Positions 53,691 to 63,230 of a stretch of 64,000 nucleotides of DNA are shown in pieces (position 1 is the stretch's first letter; every line of letters begins with the position of its first letter). The notes below the pieces were generated by a model, which ran no database searches, had not been told where the DNA came from, and worked only from the letters and a program-made list of their open reading frames with translations. Origin of the DNA: JAGCJX01 sp045638645 (GTDB taxonomy: Bacteria; Bacteroidota; Bacteroidia; Bacteroidales; UBA932); NCBI GenBank assembly GCA_045638645.1, contig JAZUBU010000001.1, forward strand, positions 3,569-67,568, read 5' to 3'. Both the position numbers and the translations under genes were made by a program.

Positions 53691-54865
53691 TTTTGGTCAG
53701 GGTTGGTTTGGGGTTTTAGCTGTTGCTTCGGTTGTTGTTTGGGTTGTTGCTTGGGTGCAGCCTTGGGCGGAGCTTCGGGTCCGGATTTGGGTTGGACCTT
53801 CGGCTGTTGTTTTTTCGGTACCTGCGGCTGGTCCTTGGGCTGCTGTTTCGGCTGCTGTTTGGGTTGCGTCTTCGGGGACTGTTTCGGCTGTACCTTCGGA
53901 CTTACATCCAAAGGGGTCCGATTGGGCATTGCCTTAGCACCCGTTCCCTGAGGCTTGTTCTTGGCCTCTTGGGCTTTGTCCCGGGCTCTCGGATCCACCC
54001 CTGAACGGGGAGCATTCGGGTTGTTCGGGAAGTTTGGCTTTGTATTCTTATCCCGGAGGACCTTGTTGCGTTGTTCGCGTGCTTTGTTCCGCTGATCCTT
54101 GAGTTTTTCCCTTTCCAGGGAGTCTGCCCGTCGTTGGGCTTTCATTTCTTCGCGACGGATGGAGTCCTGGATGAAGCGGATGGAGTCTTTGTGGTCGCGT
54201 TCGAGGATGTACCAGCGGGGCAAATGCTTGCGGTAATTCCATCGCCAGGGGTCGGTGATGAGTTCCGGGTCCATGCCAATCCATTCAACTCCAAAGAGGT
54301 AGGGGATTCGGCCAGGGACGTTGAGGACAGAGGTTTCGTAAATCAGCAGGTTGCTCCAAGGTGCATTCAGACGGCCCGTATCCGGCATCGGAATGTTGAA
54401 CCGGTGGGTGTCACGTTGGTAGAAGAGCTGGTAGAGTGCCCGGTAGTGTCCGTTCCCAAGGATGCGGCGGTCTGCCAATTTGGGGAGGGTGTCGAGCAAT
54501 TCCCAGCGGGTATTCAGGTTGTCCTGACGTGCGATTTCTTTCTCCAGTTCGGATTCGCGTTTCTTGAGTTCCGCATAGGCGGGTTTGAGCATGTTGGCGA
54601 AGTCATCCGGAGTCTGGAGGTAGTATTCGACGGAACGAATGAAATCTGCTTCCGTGTAACCGTACTTCAAGCAAATGGCTTCGTATACGCGCAGGGTGTC
54701 GGCTGCTTGCTTTTTGCTGAGGTCCGTAGAAATGTACTGGTCAGTCAGGTAGATGTCCCGGTAGATTTTGGCCATGGTCTTTCCGGGGATGATGCCCTCG
54801 GGAGAACAGGCCCAGAGGCATGTGCTGATGAGGAAAGCTATAATCAGTTTTTTGTACATAGACAT
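53687..54865 (-). CDS. DUF4296 lipoprotein with Gln/Pro/Lys-rich tail
   Basis: A 392-residue lipoprotein (lipobox LWAC, Cys20). Residues about 28-110 match DUF4296, a Bacteroidota family with KTMAKIYRDIYLTDQY and a GYTEADFIRSVEYYL helix. After a middle region of unknown type comes a charged helix (about 225-275) and a low-complexity tail (about 300-392) of Lys-Gln-Pro repeats. The tail is probably extended and could cross the peptidoglycan. Function unknown. First gene of the group ending with deoC. Confidence 0.78.
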   Translation of the reverse strand: MSMYKKLIIAFLISTCLWACSPEGIIPGKTMAKIYRDIYLTDQYISTDLSKKQAADTLRVYEAICLKYGYTEADFIRSVEYYLQTPDDFANMLKPAYAELKKRESELEKEIARQDNLNTRWELLDTLPKLADRRILGNGHYRALYQLFYQRDTHRFNIPMPDTGRLNAPWSNLLIYETSVLNVPGRIPYLFGVEWIGMDPELITDPWRWNYRKHLPRWYILERDHKDSIRFIQDSIRREEMKAQRRADSLEREKLKDQRNKAREQRNKVLRDKNTKPNFPNNPNAPRSGVDPRARDKAQEAKNKPQGTGAKAMPNRTPLDVSPKVQPKQSPKTQPKQQPKQQPKDQPQVPKKQQPKVQPKSGPEAPPKAAPKQQPKQQPKQQLKPQTNPDQK

Positions 54866-54890
54866 TCGTAATAGACAGTGCTAAGTATGC

Positions 54891-54898
54891 AAAGTTAG
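54891..54898 (-). promoter_or_regulatory. -7 promoter element for the DUF4296-deoC operon
   Basis: The minus strand reads TAACTTTG (TAnnTTTG), 26 bp before the DUF4296 start. Confidence 0.6.
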
Positions 54899-54952
54899 AA
54901 ACTTATTATTATTTTTGCTAACTGAAATTGTATATCTGTAATTGATTCTATT

Positions 54953-56230
54953 ATGAAAGTTCTTCTGTTAGGTTCCGGCGGTCGCGAACACGCATTGGCC
55001 TGGAAAATTGCCCAAAGTCAACAATTGGAAGCCTTGTATTGTTTGCCCGGAAATCCTGGTATCGCGCAGGTGGCTCAAAACCTGCCTGGGAATCCTTCTG
55101 ACTTTGCAACGGTGCGCGAGGCATTGTTGGATCATCAAATTGATTTGCTGGTTGTCGGACCGGAAGAACCGTTGGTGAAAGGGATCCGGGACAAGGTGGA
55201 AGCGGATCCTGCGTTGGCAGGGGTCGGTATTGTGGGTCCTGGTGAATTGGGCGCCCGTCTGGAGGGCAGCAAAGAGTTTGCGAAAGCATTCATGCAACGT
55301 CACCAGATTCCGACGGCCGCTTACCAAAGTTTCGGGGCAGAAGATCTGGAAAAAGCCCAAGCCTTTTTGAAAACCCTGCAGCCGCCGTACGTTTTGAAGG
55401 CAGACGGTCTGGCAGCGGGCAAGGGGGTGCTGATTCTGGAAGATTATGACCAGGCCTGTGCCGAGTTGCGGGAAATGTTCGGAGGTAAGTTCGGAGCCGC
55501 AGGCAGTCGTGTGGTCATTGAAGAATTTTTGTCGGGTATCGAAGCATCGGTTTTTGTTTTGACCGACGGAAAACATTATCTCGTTTTGCCGGAGGCGAAG
55601 GATTACAAGCGCATTGGAGAGGGAGATACAGGGCTGAATACCGGTGGAATGGGTTCTGTTTCCCCGGTTCCTTTTGCGGATGCTGAGTTCATGCAGCGGG
55701 TAGAAGACCGGATCATCCGTCCGACAGTGGAAGGTCTGGCTGCTGATGGCATTCCTTACAAAGGATTTATTTTTATTGGATTGATGAACTGCGGCGGAGA
55801 TCCGTATGTCATTGAATACAACGTGCGTATGGGAGACCCCGAGACGGAGTCTGTGATGATGCGGATCCAAAGTGATTTCTTGGGACATTTGGCAGCAGCT
55901 GCTGCCGGTACCCTGGATCAGGAACGGATGGAAATCGACCCTCGTACGGCTTTGTCGGTAATTTTGGTTTCTGGCGGCTATCCGGAGGCCTACCAGAAAG
56001 GATTTGAAATTACCGGTGCGGATCAGGCTGTTTCCGATGCCGTTGTCTTTCATGCGGGTACCGTCCTCAAAGAAGGCAAGCTGCTGACACAGGGAGGTCG
56101 TGTGCTGTCTTGCTCAGTGCAGGCAGACAACATCGCGGAAGCTCGTGAGAAGGCCTACCGCCTGGCATCCGGTATTTCATTCGAAGGTATGTACTGTCGC
56201 TGGGATATCGGTAATGATTTACTCAAGTAG
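54953..56230 (+). CDS. purD: Phosphoribosylamine--glycine ligase
   Basis: A 425-residue ATP-grasp enzyme of purine synthesis, joining glycine to 5-phosphoribosylamine. It begins MKVLLLGSGGREHALAWKI and has the signature EYNVRMGDPETE and the ATP-grasp block YVLKADGLAAGKGV. It overlaps the next gene by 17 bp. Confidence 0.97.
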   Translation: MKVLLLGSGGREHALAWKIAQSQQLEALYCLPGNPGIAQVAQNLPGNPSDFATVREALLDHQIDLLVVGPEEPLVKGIRDKVEADPALAGVGIVGPGELGARLEGSKEFAKAFMQRHQIPTAAYQSFGAEDLEKAQAFLKTLQPPYVLKADGLAAGKGVLILEDYDQACAELREMFGGKFGAAGSRVVIEEFLSGIEASVFVLTDGKHYLVLPEAKDYKRIGEGDTGLNTGGMGSVSPVPFADAEFMQRVEDRIIRPTVEGLAADGIPYKGFIFIGLMNCGGDPYVIEYNVRMGDPETESVMMRIQSDFLGHLAAAAAGTLDQERMEIDPRTALSVILVSGGYPEAYQKGFEITGADQAVSDAVVFHAGTVLKEGKLLTQGGRVLSCSVQADNIAEAREKAYRLASGISFEGMYCRWDIGNDLLK

Positions 56231-57161
56231 CAGGACGGGCAAGACCGGGCGTTTGGGATTGCTGTTGTTGATTGCAGTCCCGATGCTGGTGTTGCTGGTA
56301 GCCGCCTGGATGCATCCGATGGAAGGTTCCGGCGGCTGGATCGGTTCCCCTTTGTGGGGCCGGGTGTGTGGTTGCTTGTCGTTGGTGGGAATCGCATCCA
56401 TGTTGCCTTTGATCCGGAATCAATACCGGATCATCCGAGGGTACATGGTGACCTTGCCTTTTCTGTATGGTCTTTTGGCCTTGACCAACCCCAATGTCCT
56501 GGATTTTGGTCCCTATCATGTGGCAGCACTATCGTTTTGTATGGCCAGTCTCTGTTATCTGAGGTATTGGACCCGCCAGGAGCGTGTGTCGGATTTGTTT
56601 CAGGCCTTGCTGTTTTTGTCGGCGGGTTCGTTGGCTGTTCCGTATCTGCTGTGGATGGCCTTGCCGTTGCTATTTTACCACTACCGGCATTTCCTTCAGG
56701 TATTGGCGGCAATCCTACTGCCCTGGCTGTATCATTTTGCTTATGCTTATCTGATTGATGGTGAGTCTTTTGGTCAGTGGATTGGGTCGGTCTTGCGGGA
56801 GCTGGTTGCTGTGAAAACCGTTTGGTTTTCCATTTCGGTTCTACAGATGTTCGTCCTGGGAATCCTGGTGTTGACCGTTATCCTGGCCATGGTCCATGTC
56901 TTCCGGAAAGAACGTGCGCTGATCCGGCCCTCGCAATGGAGTGCCTTGTTGGCAATTTTTTATGGGGTGTTGATGCTCAGCGGAGTGGCCCTGGTTTTTG
57001 AATCGGCTTTTGCGACTCCTTGGCAACTGCTCCCCTTGATACCAATATCCCTCATAACCTTTGATTACCTGCATGACAGGTTCTCGGATTATGAGGGACA
57101 GATTCTGGTGGTTTTGTTGGCAGGCTCCATGCTGGTGCTCAGAGCCTCCCAACTGATTTGA
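56214..57161 (+). CDS. Hypothetical polytopic membrane protein
   Basis: A 315-residue protein with about 10 hydrophobic segments and no recognised motif. I chose the ATG at 56214, 17 bp inside purD; the frame extends upstream to 56100 but overlaps purD coding more. Layout resembles the DUF6427-like family often placed near purine genes in Bacteroidota; this is weak. Function unknown. Confidence 0.6.
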   Translation: MIYSSSRTGKTGRLGLLLLIAVPMLVLLVAAWMHPMEGSGGWIGSPLWGRVCGCLSLVGIASMLPLIRNQYRIIRGYMVTLPFLYGLLALTNPNVLDFGPYHVAALSFCMASLCYLRYWTRQERVSDLFQALLFLSAGSLAVPYLLWMALPLLFYHYRHFLQVLAAILLPWLYHFAYAYLIDGESFGQWIGSVLRELVAVKTVWFSISVLQMFVLGILVLTVILAMVHVFRKERALIRPSQWSALLAIFYGVLMLSGVALVFESAFATPWQLLPLIPISLITFDYLHDRFSDYEGQILVVLLAGSMLVLRASQLI

Positions 57162-57180
57162 TTCGGGTCTTGTTGCAGCC

Positions 57181-58380
57181 TTATTTGGTGCGGCCCGGAT
57201 ATACTTTCAAGGCTTCGGCCAAGCACTTCATTGCATTACGCAAGTCTTCTTCTTTCAATACGTAAGCAAAACGTACCTGGTTCAAACCGGTGTTCGGTGT
57301 TGCGTAGAAACCGGCAGCCGGTGCTACCATGACGGTTTGTCCTTCGTAGGAGAATTCTTCCAGCAACCATTGTGCGAATTTGTCGGCATTGTCGATCGGC
57401 AATTGTACGACTGCGTAGAAGGCTCCCATCGGGTTCGGACAAATTACGCCGTCCATTTTTTGCAATTCGCTTACCAATACGTCGCGACGGTGCATGTATT
57501 CCTGACGTACTTTGTCGAAGTATGATTGAGGGGTTTTCAATGCTGCTTCCCCTGCGATTTGACCGTATTGCGGAGAGCACAGACGGGCTTGGGCAAATTT
57601 CATGACGGCAGCCATGACTGCTTTGTTGCGGGAAACGATGGCTCCGATGCGGACACCGCAGAGTGAGTAGCGTTTGGATACGGAGTCAATCAGGATGACG
57701 TTGTCTTCCAGGCCTTCCAGGTGCATGCAGGAGTAGTGGGGTTCATCGGTGTAGCAGAATTCGCGGTATACTTCATCCGAGTAGATGTACAGACCGTGTT
57801 TCTTGGCCAATGCGCCGAGTTGTTGGATGGCTTCACGGGTGTAGAGCACACCGGTCGGGTTGCCCGGGTTGCACAACAGGATACCACGGGTGCGCGGGGT
57901 GATTTTCTTTTCAAACTCTTCTACAGAGGGAAGGGCAAATCCGTTCTCGATGTGGGTGGTGATGGGAACCAGTTTGACATCATTTTGGAGTGAGAAGGAG
58001 TTGTAGTTGGTGTAGAAGGGTTCCATGATGATTACTTCATCACCCGGGTCGCAGGTAACACCCAAAGCCAATTGGAGCGCTTCACTACCACCGGTGGTGA
58101 TGATGATGTCGGTGTAATCTACGTTGATGTTGATGTTGCGGTAGTATTCAGCCAACCCTTTGCGGTAGGATTCGTTTCCTCCGGAGTTCGGGTAAGCCAC
58201 CAGGGACATGGTGTTTTCTTTTACTGCTTTCAAGGCACATTCCGGGGATTCAATGTCCGGTTGTCCGATGTTCAGGTGGTATACTTTGATACCCCTTTTG
58301 ATGGCAGCCTCTGCGAAAGGTACCAATTTGCGGATCGGCGATGAGGGCATCGCTTGCGCTTTTTGTGATAAAGTAAGCAT
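57181..58380 (-). CDS. Class I pyridoxal-phosphate aminotransferase
   Basis: A 399-residue fold-type I aminotransferase (aspartate aminotransferase-like). PLP Lys is in SVSKRYSLCGVRIG; NPGNPTG and the distal Arg (VRFAY) are present. It most likely uses aspartate or aromatic amino acids with 2-oxoglutarate; exact specificity unknown. A -7 element (TATATTTG, minus strand) is at 58430-58437. Confidence 0.93.
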   Translation of the reverse strand: MLTLSQKAQAMPSSPIRKLVPFAEAAIKRGIKVYHLNIGQPDIESPECALKAVKENTMSLVAYPNSGGNESYRKGLAEYYRNININVDYTDIIITTGGSEALQLALGVTCDPGDEVIIMEPFYTNYNSFSLQNDVKLVPITTHIENGFALPSVEEFEKKITPRTRGILLCNPGNPTGVLYTREAIQQLGALAKKHGLYIYSDEVYREFCYTDEPHYSCMHLEGLEDNVILIDSVSKRYSLCGVRIGAIVSRNKAVMAAVMKFAQARLCSPQYGQIAGEAALKTPQSYFDKVRQEYMHRRDVLVSELQKMDGVICPNPMGAFYAVVQLPIDNADKFAQWLLEEFSYEGQTVMVAPAAGFYATPNTGLNQVRFAYVLKEEDLRNAMKCLAEALKVYPGRTK

Positions 58381-58429
58381 ATTTTAAAGATTTCTAAAAG
58401 TTATTGTCAGGCTTTGCAATCTGATTGCG

Positions 58430-58437
58430 CAAATATA
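58430..58437 (-). promoter_or_regulatory. -7 promoter element of the aminotransferase gene
   Basis: The minus strand reads TATATTTG, 50 bp before the start at 58380. A plus-strand counterpart TAAATTTG (58450-58457) is 22 bp before purM. Confidence 0.5.
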
Positions 58438-58478
58438 ATAGAAATTGCCTAAATTTGCCCCGCTAATACAATAATTTG

Positions 58479-59654
58479 ATGGACGTGAAATCGAATCGTT
58501 ATGCCGGTCGCGGAGTTTCTTCTTCCAAGGAAGATGTACATGCAGCGATCAAAAATTTGGACAAAGGATTGTTCCCGAAAGCTTTTTGTAAAATCGTTCC
58601 GGATTACCTGACCGGTGACGAAGACTATTGTTTGGTGATGCACGCGGATGGTGCGGGTACCAAGTCGTCGCTGGCCTATCTGTACTGGAAAGAAACTGGG
58701 GATATGAGTGTGTGGCGGGGCATTGCACAAGATGCTATTGTCATGAACACCGACGACTTGCTTTGTGTGGGAGTGACCGATGACATTCTCCTGTCTTCTA
58801 CCATTGGCCGGAACAAGAATCTCATTCCCGGTGAAGTCATTTCTGCCATCATCTCGGGTACCGAGGAATTTGCCCAATCCATGTGTCATTATGGAGCCCG
58901 TATGGTCTTGACCGGAGGTGAGACGGCTGACGTTGGAGACTTGGTACGGACTGTGATTGTGGACAGTACGGTGACCGCCCGTATCCGCCGCAGCGATGTG
59001 ATTGACAATGCCCGCATCCAGGCCGGTGACGTCATTGTGGCGTTGGCCTCTTACGGACAGGCAAAATACGAGTCTGAATACAATGGTGGCATGGGTAGCA
59101 ATGGTTTGACCTCTGCCCGTCACGACGTGTTGGCCCATGAGTTGGCAGACCGTTATCCCGAAAGTTTTGATCCGGCAGTGCCGCAGGATCTGGTTTATTC
59201 CGGAACCCGTCGTCTGACCGAAGTGGAACCGGAGAGCGGTTTGACCTATGGTAAGCTCATTCTTTCGCCGACCCGGACCTATTTGCCGGTTATCCGTGAA
59301 ATATTGAACCGTTTCCGTCCTCAAGTTCACGGGATGGTGCATTGTTCGGGAGGTGCTCAGACCAAGGTGTTACATTTCATTGAGAACCTGCGTGTCATCA
59401 AGGACAACCTCTTCCCGGTTCCTCCGTTGTTCCGTACAATTCAGGAAGAATCCGGTACTTCTTGGGAGGAAATGTACAAGGTATTCAACATGGGCCATCG
59501 GATGGAATTGTATGTGCCGGCAGAAATTGCGGCAGAATTGGTGGCTATATCAGAAAGTTTTGGCGTAGAGGCACGCATTGTGGGTCGAGTTGAGGAAGCT
59601 CCTGCGAAAGAGGTTGTGCTGCGTACACCTTACGGTGAGTTTGTCTATCATTAA
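58479..59654 (+). CDS. purM: Phosphoribosylformylglycinamidine cyclo-ligase (AIR synthase)
   Basis: A 391-residue PurM-family protein, longer than E. coli PurM (345) but normal for Bacteroidota. Opening YAGRGVSSSKEDVHAAI, HADGAGTKS, MNTDDLLCVG and LTGGETADV match the AIR synthase ATP-binding pattern; HCSGGAQTKV lies in the C-terminal half. Fifth step of purine synthesis. The ATG at 58479 is chosen. Confidence 0.93.
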   Translation: MDVKSNRYAGRGVSSSKEDVHAAIKNLDKGLFPKAFCKIVPDYLTGDEDYCLVMHADGAGTKSSLAYLYWKETGDMSVWRGIAQDAIVMNTDDLLCVGVTDDILLSSTIGRNKNLIPGEVISAIISGTEEFAQSMCHYGARMVLTGGETADVGDLVRTVIVDSTVTARIRRSDVIDNARIQAGDVIVALASYGQAKYESEYNGGMGSNGLTSARHDVLAHELADRYPESFDPAVPQDLVYSGTRRLTEVEPESGLTYGKLILSPTRTYLPVIREILNRFRPQVHGMVHCSGGAQTKVLHFIENLRVIKDNLFPVPPLFRTIQEESGTSWEEMYKVFNMGHRMELYVPAEIAAELVAISESFGVEARIVGRVEEAPAKEVVLRTPYGEFVYH

Positions 59655-59658
59655 TCGG

Positions 59659-61137
59659 ATGCGCTCCCTCAGATACGCTTGGTTGCTCCTGCTATGTATC
59701 GTCGCTTCGTGCGGACGGCAGGCTGTTGAAGACAATCTTCTGCCCATTGTGCAGAAGGCATTGTCGGATACGGCATCTGTCTATTATGCCGATTTCTCCG
59801 GAATTCCGGAACAGGCTCCGGCTTTGTCGATTGGAATTTTTGACGATGATTTGTCGGGATTGGGCGTGTTGGAGGCCTTCTTGCAAGCTGATCATTTCAA
59901 CAATATTACCGGAAAGCCGGGTGCGGATGGCATCCGTGATTTTGCCGGGGAAAATTTTGTGTACCTGGCCGATGTGGCCAATGCAAGCTACAACGAATAT
60001 GCTGGGCATGGCAACCTGGATTTCCTGAAGGAGTCTGTGGTGCGTGATGCCTTGTTCCTTTTGGATGATGCTTATTACAACCAGACGCTGGATGACCAGC
60101 CGTATGGGGTGAAGTCCCGTGCGAAATTTCTGGTCTGTGCGGATGCTTCGGCTTCGACCTTTGGTCTGGCGGATGTGGAGACGTTGTTGGACCGTTCCAT
60201 GACTGGGGTATCGGCCTGCAGTGTCGTGGACGCGGCTGTCCTCCGCTATTTGTCAATGGTGCGTGATCTCCCGGAAGCTTCGGTGGGTATTTTGGCCGAT
60301 CCGGGTGTCGTGGATGCCGGTCACTATGAGCAGGCCTTCCGGAAATTGTCTTCCCTGCAGCAGTATGGTGGAAGAATTCGGGTGTATCATCAGAAGACAG
60401 TCGGTCTTTCTGCCTTTTTGCAGCCCGATTCTTCGGCGACCCTCTTTCAAGACAAGGAACAGGCTATGCCCGGAGGCGTTGTTCTTCCGGAGCTGGGCTA
60501 CGGTGAAGGAAAGATTGATTTGTCGTTGCTTGACCGGTATAATTTTGATTTTGCGGATGGTGCGATGACCTATCGTTTGCAGAATGACTACTATTCGCAT
60601 TTGCGGGTGAATTCGGCGGAGAACCTGATCCGTTATCACCTGGTTTCCCTGGTAGAGAAGTACCGGAAGCAGGCCAACGGAAAGCCCTTGCAGGCCATTG
60701 TGGTGGCTTGTCCCCACTCGGCTGCGATGATGAACGTCTTGCAGGAGACGATGGCTGAGTTGCGGGCATACAAACGGAATGGGGTTTTCCTGTATCAGGA
60801 TGTGATCGCAGAAAATTTCTGTTTCATTGATCCGGCGGCAGAAGTCGCGCGGTATGCATACGAAACACTTCGTGACCAACGTCGTCTGGCTTTGCGTGCG
60901 AACCCGACCGAGGTGGAAACATATTTGACCATGCCGACGTATGGTACGTCCGTTGATGCCTTGTTGCCGAATGGAATGTTTGTGGAATCCTTCCGGTATG
61001 CTCGAAAGGCCGGTACGGAGATCCTGACAACCAAGCCCGTACCGATGGCCTACCGTTACTTGTCCCTGTCGGACCTGGAACACATGCAGCAACTGGCTCC
61101 GACTGCTTATAAATTAATTGTAAATCGTTTGTATTGA
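59659..61137 (+). CDS. Hypothetical lipoprotein of unknown family
   Basis: A 492-residue lipoprotein (MRSLRYAWLLLLCIVASC; Cys18). The start at 59659 gives the clean signal; the frame extends into purM. It is a mixed alpha/beta protein with segments such as LSIGIFDDDLSGLGVLEAF and AIVVACPHSAAMMNVLQETM that resemble a two-lobed periplasmic sugar-binding fold, but I do not recognise a family. It sits 4 bp after purM and 1 bp before the exonuclease gene. Confidence 0.65.
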   Translation: MRSLRYAWLLLLCIVASCGRQAVEDNLLPIVQKALSDTASVYYADFSGIPEQAPALSIGIFDDDLSGLGVLEAFLQADHFNNITGKPGADGIRDFAGENFVYLADVANASYNEYAGHGNLDFLKESVVRDALFLLDDAYYNQTLDDQPYGVKSRAKFLVCADASASTFGLADVETLLDRSMTGVSACSVVDAAVLRYLSMVRDLPEASVGILADPGVVDAGHYEQAFRKLSSLQQYGGRIRVYHQKTVGLSAFLQPDSSATLFQDKEQAMPGGVVLPELGYGEGKIDLSLLDRYNFDFADGAMTYRLQNDYYSHLRVNSAENLIRYHLVSLVEKYRKQANGKPLQAIVVACPHSAAMMNVLQETMAELRAYKRNGVFLYQDVIAENFCFIDPAAEVARYAYETLRDQRRLALRANPTEVETYLTMPTYGTSVDALLPNGMFVESFRYARKAGTEILTTKPVPMAYRYLSLSDLEHMQQLAPTAYKLIVNRLY

Positions 61138-61138
61138 T

Positions 61139-61957
61139 ATGTCGTTTGCAGAAAGGATTGCGGCACAAGAACTGGAAAACCTGGATACGGTCTCTTTTGA
61201 AGGTCCGATTACTGTGGTTTCGGAGGTGGGTGAGGACCTGTCCGAGGCAGTGGAGTATTTGAGTTCCCAGGAGATTTTGGGATTTGATACGGAAACCAAG
61301 CCTTGTTTCCAATCCAATGCCCCGCGAAACCGGATGGCAATTTTGCAGTTGTCCGGTAAAGAAAAGGCCTATGTGTTTAAGTTACAGGTCTTGGGCCTTC
61401 CTGCCGCTATCGCCGAGATCATGGCGAATCCGAACATTGTGAAAGTCGGTGCAGCGGTCCGCGACGATGTGCGTGGTTTGCAACATTATTACAAGTTCAT
61501 TCCCCGGAATTTTATGGACTTGCAGAAGTTTACGGATGCTTTCGGAATCCGGGACAACAGTGTCAAGAAAATGGCCGCCATTATCCTGGACAAGAAAGTT
61601 TCCAAGTCACAGCAGCTGTCCAATTGGGAAGCTCCCCAACTTTCGGGAGCCCAATTGAAGTATGCGGCGACGGATGCGTGGATTTGTGTTGAGATGTACG
61701 AGCGGTTAATGGCTGTGGGAGAGGCTGGAATGCGGCCTTTGCCCTTGCCTCATGATCCGACCTTGCCGCCGGAAGAACCGCAACCTGTGGGTGAGACGTT
61801 GACGTTGGCAGAGGCCATTCAGCGTGCAACCTTGTCCGGTGATGTCAGTGTCAAGCCGCCGAAGCCAAAGAAGAAATTGTCTCCGGAGGCACGGACCAAA
61901 CGCAATCGCAAGCGTAATTTGCGTCGAAAAAGAAAGAAATTGGAAAATCAAAAATAG
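61139..61957 (+). CDS. DEDD 3'-5' exonuclease (RNase D-like) with basic tail
   Basis: A 272-residue protein with a DnaQ-like fold: Asp50-x-Glu52 in GFDTETK, RDDVRGL, and the Exo III motif YAATDAW (DEDDy type). Only the catalytic domain of RNase D is present; there is no HRDC domain. The last about 50 residues are very basic (KPKKKLSPEARTKRNRKR...), probably for nucleic-acid binding. Substrate RNA or DNA unknown. Confidence 0.87.
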   Translation: MSFAERIAAQELENLDTVSFEGPITVVSEVGEDLSEAVEYLSSQEILGFDTETKPCFQSNAPRNRMAILQLSGKEKAYVFKLQVLGLPAAIAEIMANPNIVKVGAAVRDDVRGLQHYYKFIPRNFMDLQKFTDAFGIRDNSVKKMAAIILDKKVSKSQQLSNWEAPQLSGAQLKYAATDAWICVEMYERLMAVGEAGMRPLPLPHDPTLPPEEPQPVGETLTLAEAIQRATLSGDVSVKPPKPKKKLSPEARTKRNRKRNLRRKRKKLENQK

Positions 61958-61965
61958 TTCCGTTT

Positions 61966-63204
61966 ATGCACAATTCTAAACAGCCTCAAATCATCTTGAA
62001 AAAAGGACGCGAGGAGTCTTTGTTACGTTTTCATCCTTGGGTGTTCTCTGGAGCCGTCCAACGCATGGATGGCGATATCCGTGAAGGGGATGTCGTTCCC
62101 GTATTTGCCCACGATGGTTCCTGTCTGGGCTTCGGTCATTATCAAGTAGGATCCATTGCGGTCCGGATGTTGGGATTTGGAACCGACGAAATGCTCGAGT
62201 GGAACGGTTCTGAGTGGGTGTTGGATCCGGATTTTTGGGTGCGTCGTTTTGAGGCCGCTTACGCTGTGCGTGTCCGTTCGGGAATCTTGTCCGAGCAGAC
62301 GACCTGTTACCGTCTGGTACACGGAGAAGGGGATGGGTTGCCGGGTTTGATTGTGGATGTGTACGATGGTGTGGCAGTCATGCAGGCCCATTCTGCGGGT
62401 ATGTTTTTGGCCCGATCGGTCATTGCAGAGGCCCTGCAACGGGCTTTGGGAGAAGGCTTGGTGGCTGTTTATGACAAGAGTGAAGGGACGGCCCCGTTCA
62501 AGGCAGGGTTGGACTTGAAAGACGGCTATTTGTTCCGCAAGGATGAGACGGAAGGCAGTCGGGTCGTGTTGGAGAACGGACATCGTTTTCTGGTGGATTG
62601 GGAGAAAGGACAAAAGACCGGATTTTTCTTGGATCAGCGGGACAACCGTCAGAAAGTAGGGGAGTTGGCTCGGGGACGCAGTGTCTTGAATTTGTTCTGC
62701 TATACCGGAGGATTTTCCATCTATGCCTTGGCTGGTGGTGCAAAGGATGTGACCTCTGTGGATTCTTCCAAAGTGGCGATGGAAATGGTGGAGCGCAATG
62801 TTTCGGTCAATTTTGACGCGGAGGTGGCAGCCCGACATACGGGTTTGTGTACCGATGCCATCGATTATTTGAAACAAGTGCCCAAGGACAGGTATGATCT
62901 GATGATTGTGGATCCGCCGGCTTTTGCCAAGCACCGGGGGGCTCTGAACAACGCTTTGCGTGCCTATCAGCGTTTGAATGCTGCTGCCATTGAGCGCGTG
63001 GCTCCTGGTGGCTTCATCTTTACGTACAGTTGCTCGCAGGTGGTTGATCAACAGGCCTTTGCTTTGGCTGTGTTCTCTGCAGCTGCACAGACGGGTCGCC
63101 GGGTGCGGATCCTGGACCGTTTGAACCAACCCGCCGATCACCCGGTTAATATTTATCACCCCGAAGGATCGTACCTGAAGGGTTTGCTGCTGCACGTTGA
63201 GTAA
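61966..63204 (+). CDS. Class I SAM-dependent rRNA methyltransferase (RlmI-like)
   Basis: A 412-residue protein: N-terminal PUA domain (about 5-85, LRFHPWVFSGAV), a central RlmI-type region, then a Rossmann methyltransferase with LNLFCYTGGFS (SAM site) and VDPPAFAKH. RlmI methylates C1962 of 23S rNA in E. coli; Bacteroidota homologues are commonly annotated this way. 8 bp after the exonuclease gene. Confidence 0.9.
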   Translation: MHNSKQPQIILKKGREESLLRFHPWVFSGAVQRMDGDIREGDVVPVFAHDGSCLGFGHYQVGSIAVRMLGFGTDEMLEWNGSEWVLDPDFWVRRFEAAYAVRVRSGILSEQTTCYRLVHGEGDGLPGLIVDVYDGVAVMQAHSAGMFLARSVIAEALQRALGEGLVAVYDKSEGTAPFKAGLDLKDGYLFRKDETEGSRVVLENGHRFLVDWEKGQKTGFFLDQRDNRQKVGELARGRSVLNLFCYTGGFSIYALAGGAKDVTSVDSSKVAMEMVERNVSVNFDAEVAARHTGLCTDAIDYLKQVPKDRYDLMIVDPPAFAKHRGALNNALRAYQRLNAAAIERVAPGGFIFTYSCSQVVDQQAFALAVFSAAAQTGRRVRILDRLNQPADHPVNIYHPEGSYLKGLLLHVE

Positions 63205-63230
63205 TCTTCTGTTCATGAGTTTTGTTTGTT

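Noticed and set aside
53700..53900. Repetitive DNA that might suggest a CRISPR-like or tandem array
   Set aside because: The repetition is codon-level (Lys-Gln-Pro) inside the DUF4296 gene, irregular in unit length and without spacers.
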